A DNA stretch of 13,048 nucleotides, taken from assembly GCA_902488725.1 (NCBI GenBank), contig CABTXO010000016.1:1-13048 (forward strand), in the 5' to 3' direction. Below, piece after piece: positions 7,690-13,048 of this stretch. The notes beneath the pieces were generated by a model, which ran no database searches, was not told the origin of the DNA, and saw only the letters and a program-made list of their open reading frames with translations. Each line of letters starts with the position of its first letter. The stretch's first letter is position 1. The translations under genes were made by a program, and so were the position numbers. The stretch is from an uncultured Bacteroidales bacterium. GTDB lineage: Bacteria > Bacteroidota > Bacteroidia > Bacteroidales > UBA932.

Positions 7690-7700
7690 CTTGTTTCAAG
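7690..7700. repeat. Short inverted repeat abutting the cstA start codon
   Basis: CTTG-TTT-CAAG is a perfect 4-bp stem with a 3-nt loop (5 bp if the A of the cstA ATG is paired). It lies directly against the start codon, within the very short predicted leader. It is A/T-rich and weak, so any effect on translation is only a possibility. Confidence 0.3.
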
Positions 7701-7708
7701 ACAACGTA

Positions 7709-7716
7709 CAAATGTA
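7709..7716 (-). promoter_or_regulatory. -7 element for the cstA operon
   Basis: The minus strand reads TACATTTG, a full TAnnTTTG match. With transcription starting near 7703 the leader is only about 14 nt. No TTTG -33 box is visible at the expected spot, which falls on the rightward -7 element of the GH2 gene. Confidence 0.52.
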
Positions 7717-7730
7717 AGGAAATATTCGAT

Positions 7731-7738
7731 TATATTTG
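7731..7738 (+). promoter_or_regulatory. -7 element for the GH2 gene
   Basis: TATATTTG matches TAnnTTTG exactly and lies 40 nt before the ATG at 7779. Together with the opposing box it makes a 7-bp inverted repeat (TACAAAT at 7707-7713, ATTTGTA at 7734-7740). The -33 region would overlap the cstA -7 element, and no TTTG is found there. Confidence 0.52.
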
Positions 7739-7778
7739 TAAACATGATACTGTTGTTGATCCTTTAAACGAATAATTC

Positions 7779-9644
7779 ATGAAACGGACTCTTCTTGCTT
7801 TCGCGGCCGCATGGCTGACCCTTGGTTCCTTCCTCTCTGCTCAAGAGACGGACTGGGCGCCTGTCGGCGACCGCATCAAGACCTCCTGGGCGGCGGAAGT
7901 TTCGCCTGCGAATGTGCATCCCGAATATCCCCGTCCCCAAATGGTCCGGGCGAACTGGAAGTCGCTCAACGGGCTCTGGGAATATGCCATCACCGGCAAA
8001 ACCGCCCCGGAACCGGAGCGTTACGACGGCCGGATCCTCGTGCCCTTTGCGGTGGAATCTTCGCTTTCCGGTGTCGGCCGCAAGCTGACCGCCGACGATG
8101 CGCTCTGGTACAGGACGCGCTTCGTCGTGCCGAAAGGCTGGAACCGGGTGAAGCTGAACTTCGAAGCGGTCGACTGGAAGACGGAAGTCTATGTGGACGG
8201 AGTGCTGGTCGGCACCCACACCGGCGGCTACACGCACTTCTCGTTCGACGTGACGCCCTACATCAGGAAAGGCGTTTCCAATACGCTGGTGCTGAAGGTG
8301 ACCGACGCCACCGACAATGATTTCCAGCCGCGCGGAAAACAGGTGTCCAATCCCGGCGGGATCTGGTACACGGCTGTTTCCGGCATCTGGCAGAGCGTTT
8401 GGATGGAGTCCGTGTCCCCGACCCATGTGGAAGACTACTATGCGGTTTCGGACCTTACGGACCGGACGGTGGATGTGTCCGTCTGTGTGGCAGGAGCGAA
8501 GGAAGGCGACCTCGTCCGGGTCACCCTGCTGGAAGGCGGAGTCGGCTATTCCACCGAACAGCCCTCGGACGGCAATTCCCGGCGGGTGGTGTCCCGTGCG
8601 GACGCAGTTCCCGGGACGACGGTCACCCTGCCCGTGCCGGAGATGCAGCGCTGGAGCCCGGATTCTCCCTATTTGTATGGATTGGAAATCAGTATCTTGC
8701 GCGGAAAGACCGTCCTGGACCGTGTCCAGGGTTATACCGCCATGCGCGAGATTTCGATCGGCAGTGAACGGGGCATCAAGCGGATGGCACTGAACGGGAA
8801 GAATCTTTTCCAGTTCGGCCCGCTGGACCAGGGCTGGTGGCCGGACGGCCTGTACACGGCTCCCACGGACGCCGCCTTGAAATTTGATATTCAGAAGACC
8901 AAGGACTTCGGATTCAACATGATCCGCAAGCACATCAAAGTCGAGCCTTCGCGCTGGTACTACTATTGCGACCAGCTCGGGATGCTGGTGTGGCAGGACA
9001 TGCCATCCTTCGGTGACAATCACCTGAACCGCTGGGAGTTCCACAACTACGACGAAGGCACGGACTTTCCGGCGACCTATCTGGCGAAAGCCAATTACCG
9101 CAAGGAATGGCGGGAGATCATCGCCCAGCTGAAGAAGTTCCCCAGCATCGTGGTCTGGGTGCCCTTCAACGAGGCCTGGAGCCAGTTCGACACCCGCGCG
9201 ATCGTGGACTATACCCGGGAACTGGACCCGACCCGGCTGGTGAACATGGCCTCCGGCGGCAACTGGACGAAAGGCTGCGGGGACATCCTCGACAACCACC
9301 ACTATCCCTATCCGGCCATGCACCTGTGGGATCCCGACATGGTCAACGTGCTCGGGGAGTACGGCGGCATCGGTCTCGCCCTGGAGGGACATCTGTGGCA
9401 GCCGGACCGGAACTGGGGCTATGTCCAGTACAAGAACGGAGAGCAGGTGCTCGCTGAATATGAAAACTTTGCGGGCCAGCTGATCCAGCTGGTGTCACAG
9501 GGCTGCGCCGCCGCCGTCTACACGCAGACCACGGATGTGGAGATAGAAGTGAACGGCCTGATGACCTACGACCGCATCCTGAAACTGGACGAGGCGCGGT
9601 TGAAGGAGATCAACCGGCGCGTCATCGCCTCCATGCAGAAGTAG
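7779..9644 (+). CDS. Secreted glycoside hydrolase family 2 protein (beta-galactosidase/glucuronidase-like)
   Basis: A 621-residue exported enzyme. Residues 1-21 form a signal peptide (MKR, hydrophobic core, SA before Gln22); there is no lipobox cysteine. The GH2 order is present: a jelly-roll sugar-binding domain (about 55-215, with LWYRTRF at 109-115 and THTGGYTHFSFDV at 147-159), an immunoglobulin-like domain (about 218-325), then the TIM barrel. The barrel holds MIRKHIKVEP (381-390), WQDMP (405-409), the probable acid/base Glu465 in FNEAW, and the probable nucleophile Glu527 in GEYGG. It ends soon after the barrel, so it lacks the extra C-terminal domains of LacZ. The exact glycosidic substrate cannot be read from sequence. 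It stands alone, with no SusC/SusD pair next to it, divergent from cstA and convergent with the LacI gene. Confidence 0.9.
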   Translation: MKRTLLAFAAAWLTLGSFLSAQETDWAPVGDRIKTSWAAEVSPANVHPEYPRPQMVRANWKSLNGLWEYAITGKTAPEPERYDGRILVPFAVESSLSGVGRKLTADDALWYRTRFVVPKGWNRVKLNFEAVDWKTEVYVDGVLVGTHTGGYTHFSFDVTPYIRKGVSNTLVLKVTDATDNDFQPRGKQVSNPGGIWYTAVSGIWQSVWMESVSPTHVEDYYAVSDLTDRTVDVSVCVAGAKEGDLVRVTLLEGGVGYSTEQPSDGNSRRVVSRADAVPGTTVTLPVPEMQRWSPDSPYLYGLEISILRGKTVLDRVQGYTAMREISIGSERGIKRMALNGKNLFQFGPLDQGWWPDGLYTAPTDAALKFDIQKTKDFGFNMIRKHIKVEPSRWYYYCDQLGMLVWQDMPSFGDNHLNRWEFHNYDEGTDFPATYLAKANYRKEWREIIAQLKKFPSIVVWVPFNEAWSQFDTRAIVDYTRELDPTRLVNMASGGNWTKGCGDILDNHHYPYPAMHLWDPDMVNVLGEYGGIGLALEGHLWQPDRNWGYVQYKNGEQVLAEYENFAGQLIQLVSQGCAAAVYTQTTDVEIEVNGLMTYDRILKLDEARLKEINRRVIASMQK

Positions 9645-9666
9645 CGACGGAACATCGGCGCTTGGT

Positions 9667-9690
9667 CGCCTTGTCCACGGGGTGGTGGCG
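9667..9690. terminator. Weak hairpin between convergent GH2 and LacI genes
   Basis: In the 108-nt gap, CGCC-ttgt-CCAC-GGG-GTGG-t-GGCG could fold into two 4-bp stems around a 3-nt loop with an uneven bulge. There is no T tract on either strand. It may end transcription from one or both sides, but it is not a convincing intrinsic terminator. Nothing else is seen in the gap. Confidence 0.22.
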
Positions 9691-9752
9691 CAAACGGCTG
9701 CCGGAAGGAGGAGGAACGGGAGCGGCAAGACTTCCTGTTTCAGAGTGTTCGT

Positions 9753-10808
9753 TCATCTTTCGTAGTACGGGAGGTTCTCCCGGACGATGATGTCGACGGG
9801 CATCAGGTGGTGGGGATTTTTTTCGGGCTGGCGGTACAGCAGGCAGTTGATCAGGGATTTCACGGCGTCGAACCCTTGCTTCTCAGGATTCTGGCGGAGC
9901 AGGAAGGAGATCCATCCTTCCTGCAGGCTCCGGACATTGCCTCCCGTCATGTCGAAACAAGCGAGCCGGATGTCGTTCCGGCCGTTCGCCTTCAGCAGTT
10001 CGGCGAGCACGTGTCCGCGCGAATTCATCACGGCGATTCCCTTGATCTTCGGATGCTTCCGGAGAAAGGCTTCGTTGCGGGCCGCGCTTTCCTCCGGTGC
10101 AAGCGGGGAAAACTCTTCTTTGTGGAGACGGTCGTCTTTCCCCACGGACTTGAGGTAGTCCCGGAAGCCCTTTTCCCGTTCTGTGGAATTGTAGGATTTT
10201 TCGCTGCCGATGCGCCGCGCGCCCAGGATGGCGACTTCCGCATCTTCGGGGATGATGGCGGTCAGCAGGTGCGCCATGAGTCTGCCGCAGACGAACTGGT
10301 CCGTCGTGAAGGAGGCCCAAGGATGCGTGCCGGCGATCACCGAATCCACGAACACGTACGGAATCGCGCGGGCGTCCAGCTGCTCGCAGAAGGATAGCGT
10401 CTCGTGTTCGAAGGTCGGGCCGATGATGACGGCATCCGGAGTCTGCTCCGCCACGGATGCGAAGATGGCGCGGCAGGCATAGACATCGTACTGGTTGTAG
10501 GGCAGCCAGATGCATCGGATGCTGATGTCGGCATATTCCTGCAGAGCGGCTTCGATTCCGTCCCGGATCGAGCCCCAGTACTCTCCGGGGCTGAAGGCCG
10601 GGATCACGATGGCGATCGTGCATTCCTTCCGGAATGAAATCGCCGACGCATGGATGTTCATCTTGTAGTCGACCTCCTGCAGCACGCGTTCCACCCGGGC
10701 CCGGCTCTTGGCGGAAACATTGCGCCGGTTGTGCAGGATACGGTCCACGGTCCCGGCGGAGACGCCGGCCATCTGTGCGATGTCTTTGATCTTGACTTGT
10801 TTTGCCAT
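9753..10808 (-). CDS. LacI-family transcriptional regulator
   Basis: A 351-residue DNA-binding sensor. The N-terminal helix-turn-helix VKIKDIAQMAGVSAGTVDRI (5-24) and hinge region (about 35-60) are followed by a periplasmic-binding-protein-like effector domain (about 62-345), with PAFSPGEYWGSIRDGIEAA (70-88) as its first ligand-side segment. The recognition helix reads SAGTVDRILHNR rather than the classical ATVSRVLN form. I chose the ATG at 10808, which gives MAKQVKIKDIA, the normal LacI start. A GTG at 10877 would add 23 residues not expected in the family. It is divergent from the sugar kinase-LarA operon across 227 nt holding several repeats. It therefore probably controls that operon and perhaps itself, with a sugar or sugar acid as effector (inference). 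It is convergent with the GH2 gene. Confidence 0.93.
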   Translation of the reverse strand: MAKQVKIKDIAQMAGVSAGTVDRILHNRRNVSAKSRARVERVLQEVDYKMNIHASAISFRKECTIAIVIPAFSPGEYWGSIRDGIEAALQEYADISIRCIWLPYNQYDVYACRAIFASVAEQTPDAVIIGPTFEHETLSFCEQLDARAIPYVFVDSVIAGTHPWASFTTDQFVCGRLMAHLLTAIIPEDAEVAILGARRIGSEKSYNSTEREKGFRDYLKSVGKDDRLHKEEFSPLAPEESAARNEAFLRKHPKIKGIAVMNSRGHVLAELLKANGRNDIRLACFDMTGGNVRSLQEGWISFLLRQNPEKQGFDAVKSLINCLLYRQPEKNPHHLMPVDIIVRENLPYYER

Positions 10809-10885
10809 GCTGCGGTTTTTCGCGGTTAAAGATAGCGAAAACAATCCGAATCCGCACCGCCCCGACGGTTTTTCCACAAAAAATT

Positions 10886-10897
10886 GTGCACCTGCAC
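10886..10897. promoter_or_regulatory. Candidate operator: inverted repeat GTGCA-CC-TGCAC
   Basis: A perfect 5-bp inverted repeat with a 2-nt centre lies in the LacI/kinase intergenic region, 77 nt upstream of the LacI ATG. Size and symmetry suit a LacI-type site, though the usual central CG is absent. The GTGC/GCAC core recurs in the second inverted repeat near the kinase promoter. Confidence 0.3.
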
Positions 10898-10904
10898 GGT
10901 TCCC

Positions 10905-10967
10905 GCATATTCATTCCGTGGTATTGTATTTGCATATTCAGAAAATTTCGTGCTCGTACACATATTC
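10905..10967 (+). repeat. Three CATATTC direct repeats at 27/28-bp spacing
   Basis: CATATTC occurs at 10906-10912, 10933-10939 and 10961-10967. The first two copies extend to GCATATTCA (10905-10913 and 10932-10940). The second and third share a following G and AAAA run. The regular spacing, just upstream of the kinase -7 element at 10981, suggests binding sites for an activator or repressor. The binding protein is unknown. Confidence 0.5.
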
Positions 10968-10980
10968 CGGAAAAGAATTG

Positions 10981-10988
10981 TACCTTTG
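10981..10988 (+). promoter_or_regulatory. -7 element for the kinase-LarA operon
   Basis: TACCTTTG matches TAnnTTTG and lies 47 nt before the ATG at 11036. No TTTG is present 19-21 nt upstream, so activation by a bound factor may be needed (inference). Confidence 0.5.
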
Positions 10989-11012
10989 TGAAGCACACCA
11001 AGTGCAGTTCAC
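10988..11012 (+). promoter_or_regulatory. Candidate operator or leader hairpin at the kinase transcription start
   Basis: GTGAA-GCAC-ACCAA-GTGC-AG-TTCAC forms an inverted repeat of 9 bp with a 2-nt bulge. It begins at the last base of the -7 element and spans the expected transcription start. A repressor bound here would block RNA polymerase; alternatively it is a small hairpin in the leader RNA. Both readings are inference. Confidence 0.38.
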
Positions 11013-11035
11013 CTAGAAAACCAGTATTGATCAAT

Positions 11036-12115
11036 ATGGAAATCGCTTTGAAAAAAAATTGCAAATATGCGCTGCTCGTGCCTACCAGCATGGGGTTGCG
11101 CGTCACCCCTGAAAATGGACAGCCGGTGCAGTGCAGCGACGTCCTGCATCTCCAGGCCACCAGCGCGGAGACCAATGTCGCCAGCATCGCCTCCTGCCTC
11201 GGTCTGCCGGTGAAGGTGCTCACGACTTTCGTGAAGGGAAGTCCGTTCGCCGCTTTCATCAAGTCCAATCTGCGTGCACGCGGGATGGATTTCGAAGGAC
11301 CCGATGTGCCGCAGGGCGGTCCTTGGGGCTACCGTCACCAGATCAATGTCGCGGACAGCGGCTACGGATCCCGGGGACCGCGGGTCTGGAACGACCGTGC
11401 GGGCGAAGTCGGCAGGACGCTGAACGTGAAGGATTTCGACCTGGACCGCATCTTCGGGCAGGAAGGGGTGCAGATCGTGCACCTGTCCGGTCTCATCGGA
11501 GCCCTCAGTCCGGAGACCGGCAAATTCTGTCTCGAGATCGCCCGGGCTGCAAAAAAATACGGTACGCGGATCAGCTTCGACCTGAACTACCGCGCCTCTT
11601 TCTGGGCCGGCCGCGAACAGGAACTCCATGAGATCTTCTCCGAAATCAGTTCCGTCGCCGACATCCTCATCGGAAACGAAGAGGACTTCCAGCTCTGCCT
11701 GGGCATCGAAGGTCCTGAAGCGGGCGGGAAGGGCATCGCGGCCAAGATCGACGGCTTCAAGGAAATGATCCGCCGGGTCCGCGTCCAATATCCGAATGCG
11801 AAGGTGTTCGCGACGACGCTCCGCGAGGTGAACCACACCAACAGCCACAACTGGGGGGCGATCATGCTCGAAGGGGACAACTGGCAGGTCGTGGAGCCGC
11901 GCAAAATCCATGTGCTGGACCGCATCGGCGGCGGAGACGGCTTTGTCGGCGGGCTCCTCTACGGCATCCTCAAGGGATGGGAGCCTGAAAAATGGATCCA
12001 GTTCGGCTGGGCGACGGGGGCGCTCGCCACGACCTTCCTGACCGACTACGCCCAGCCTGCCGATGAAGAGCAGGTCTGGAGTGTCTGGCAGGGTAACGCG
12101 CGTGTAAAGAGATAG
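11036..12115 (+). CDS. PfkB-family sugar kinase, 2-keto-3-deoxygluconate kinase-like
   Basis: A 359-residue cytoplasmic ribokinase-fold enzyme. Substrate-side features are SAETNVASIASCLGLP (43-58), the first PfkB signature region, and PRVWNDRAGEV (115-125), which resembles the YdRagSA segment of KDG kinases. FDLNYR (181-186) and NEEDF (214-218) are typical of the family. The ATP/anion-hole motif is GGGDGFVGG (298-306), with probable catalytic base Asp301, in place of the usual GAGD. The inferred reaction is ATP-dependent phosphorylation of a keto-deoxy sugar acid; other PfkB sugars remain possible. The ATG at 11036 follows a -7 element and gives a normal N-terminus; the frame is open further upstream, but that part is the control region. 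LarA-like follows after 4 nt. Confidence 0.88.
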   Translation: MEIALKKNCKYALLVPTSMGLRVTPENGQPVQCSDVLHLQATSAETNVASIASCLGLPVKVLTTFVKGSPFAAFIKSNLRARGMDFEGPDVPQGGPWGYRHQINVADSGYGSRGPRVWNDRAGEVGRTLNVKDFDLDRIFGQEGVQIVHLSGLIGALSPETGKFCLEIARAAKKYGTRISFDLNYRASFWAGREQELHEIFSEISSVADILIGNEEDFQLCLGIEGPEAGGKGIAAKIDGFKEMIRRVRVQYPNAKVFATTLREVNHTNSHNWGAIMLEGDNWQVVEPRKIHVLDRIGGGDGFVGGLLYGILKGWEPEKWIQFGWATGALATTFLTDYAQPADEEQVWSVWQGNARVKR

Positions 12116-12119
12116 GATC

Positions 12120-13048
12120 ATGCTGTACTACGCAAGAGGGTCCAAAACGGACAGCATCACCCCCGACGAGGTGCGGGCGATCCTGAAGGAAGTCTTCGAC
12201 AAGATGGGTCCCAAAAAGCGGGTCCTGGCGCTTCCGCCGGATTTCACCCGGCTGAACTCCTACGCCGGCCCCATCACGGAGATGGTCGACGACTACTTCG
12301 GCGACCGGCTCACGGACGTGATGCCGGCACTGGGCACCCACACCCCCATGACGGAGGAGCAGATCAAGGCCATGTTCGGCCATGTCTCCCGCGACAAATT
12401 CCGGGTGCACGACTGGCGCAACGATGTCGTGACCGTCGGAGAAGTCCCCGCGGAATATGTGCATGAGGTGTCGGAAGGAAGGCTGGATTATTCCTGGCCC
12501 GCCCAGGTGAACAAACTGCTGCTGGATCCCTCCTTCGACCTCATCCTGTCCATCGGACAGGTGGTGCCCCACGAAGTGATCGGCATGGCCAACTACACGA
12601 AGAACATCTTCGTGGGCGTCGGCGGCGCGGAGGGCATCAACAAGAGCCATTTCATCGGCGCCACCTACGGGCTGGAACGCATCATGGGCCGTGCCCATTC
12701 CCCGGTGCGGGATGTCCTGGAATATGCCCGGACCCATTTCATCCCCGATCTCCCGATCGTCTACGTCCTCACGGTCCGCGCGAAGAACGAAGAGACCGGC
12801 GGGATGGAGACGCGGGGCCTGTTCATCGGCGACGACTTCGAGTGCTTCCAGAAGGCCTCCGATCTCTCCCTGGAGACCAACTTCATCATGGTCGACCACG
12901 AGATCAAGAAGTGCATCGTGTACCTGGATCCTGCCGAATTCAAGAGCACCTGGCTGGGCAACAAGAGCGTCTACCGCACCCGCCTCGCGCTGGCGGACGG
13001 CGCAGACCTGATCGTGCTCGCCCCTGCCCTCAAGGAGTTCGGCGAAGA
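12120..13048 (+). CDS. LarA-like nickel-dependent hydroxyacid racemase/epimerase (partial, runs off the end)
   Basis: The frame starting at the ATG at 12120 stays open to the window end, giving at least 309 residues without a stop; the C-terminus is missing. It is the LarA N-terminal domain (DUF2088). DFTR (41-44) is the expected substrate/cofactor motif, GTHTPMTEE (72-80) holds His74, and PHEVIGMANYTK (150-161) holds His151 and Lys161. Their 10-residue spacing equals that of His174 and Lys184 in Lactobacillus plantarum LarA, where the lysine carries the nickel-pincer nucleotide and two histidines act in hydride/proton transfer. LarA homologues racemise or epimerise the C2 of alpha-hydroxyacids, including lactate, malate and aldonates such as gluconate. 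The kinase neighbour suggests a sugar-acid substrate (inference). The cofactor makers LarB, LarC and LarE are not in the window. Confidence 0.88.
   Translation, partial: MLYYARGSKTDSITPDEVRAILKEVFDKMGPKKRVLALPPDFTRLNSYAGPITEMVDDYFGDRLTDVMPALGTHTPMTEEQIKAMFGHVSRDKFRVHDWRNDVVTVGEVPAEYVHEVSEGRLDYSWPAQVNKLLLDPSFDLILSIGQVVPHEVIGMANYTKNIFVGVGGAEGINKSHFIGATYGLERIMGRAHSPVRDVLEYARTHFIPDLPIVYVLTVRAKNEETGGMETRGLFIGDDFECFQKASDLSLETNFIMVDHEIKKCIVYLDPAEFKSTWLGNKSVYRTRLALADGADLIVLAPALKEFGE

Noticed and set aside
6247..7767. Open frame of about 506 codons on the plus strand opposite cstA
   Set aside because: It is the antisense shadow of a clear membrane transporter. The product is rich in Arg, Gly, Asp, His and Gln with no domain, caused by GC-rich codon positions.
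7764..9392. Open frame of about 542 codons on the minus strand opposite the GH2 gene
   Set aside because: It mirrors the GH2 coding frame, has no recognisable motif, and would overlap the GH2 start. It is a compositional shadow.
9645..9752. Small gene in the GH2-LacI gap
   Set aside because: Open stretches here are only extensions of antisense frames from the GH2 gene; no start signal or recognisable protein.
10809..10877. GTG start adding 23 residues to the LacI regulator
   Set aside because: LacI proteins begin just before the helix-turn-helix; MAKQVKIKDIA at 10808 fits, and the extension is control-region sequence.
10802..11035. TTG start adding 78 residues to the sugar kinase
   Set aside because: It would cover the whole intergenic control region, including the -7 element and repeats, and the extra residues match no PfkB feature.
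11009..12121. Open frame of about 370 codons opposite the sugar kinase
   Set aside because: The kinase frame has all PfkB motifs; the antisense product resembles no family and crosses the control region.
11970..12899. Open frame of about 309 codons on the minus strand opposite the LarA-like gene
   Set aside because: The plus-strand frame from 12120 is open to the window end and has the LarA residues; the opposite frame is a shadow.
1..13048. tRNA, rRNA, CRISPR array, insertion sequence, prophage or toxin-antitoxin genes
   Set aside because: Reading all gaps (each under 230 nt) showed no cloverleaf, regular spacer array, transposase motif or paired small genes; the window is core metabolic DNA.

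Overview
The window reads as chromosomal DNA of a GC-rich member of the Bacteroidetes, most likely the order Bacteroidales (Alistipes-like or a related uncultured gut lineage; the genus is a guess). Three things point there. Several gene starts are preceded by the Bacteroidetes -7 promoter element TAnnTTTG. Shine-Dalgarno sequences are essentially absent, with A/T-rich leaders instead. The protein set is also typical: a short CstA, a secreted GH2 enzyme with a DMP motif, and a DivIC/FtsB-type protein of about 108 residues. Genes are packed tightly, with 1-5 nt spacers inside operons and almost no gap between convergent genes. I saw no tRNA, rRNA, CRISPR array, insertion sequence or prophage gene.

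Left part (1-4655): a well-formed leftward promoter at the left edge serves a gene outside the window. A rightward YgjP/DUF45 zinc metallopeptidase gene (158-994) meets, tail to tail, a leftward pair: a sugar-nucleotidyltransferase-like gene (2871-1936) followed 2 nt later by a CPBP-family intramembrane protease (1933-998). From the same intergenic region a small septum protein of the FtsB/DivIC type (2971-3297, TTG start) runs rightward and ends by sharing a CTAG with the stop codon of purB.

Middle (3294-7778): a leftward operon, cstA (7689-6235), a HerA/YjgR-like ATPase (6233-4659) and purB (4655-3294), has spacers of 1 and 3 nt. It is divergent from a secreted glycoside hydrolase family 2 protein (7779-9644). 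The two -7 elements sit so close that their promoters must overlap.

Right part (9753-13048): a LacI-family regulator (10808-9753) is divergent from a rightward operon holding a PfkB sugar kinase that resembles 2-keto-3-deoxygluconate (KDG) kinase (11036-12115) and a LarA-like nickel-pincer racemase/epimerase (12120 to beyond the window end). The 227-nt control region carries three CATATTC direct repeats at 27- and 28-bp spacing and two inverted repeats. This is the most interesting part of the window: my inference is a regulated sugar-acid (aldonate) catabolic module in which a LarA homologue acts as a C2 epimerase feeding a KDG-type kinase. Nothing here proves the substrate, and the cofactor genes larB, larC and larE are not in the window.
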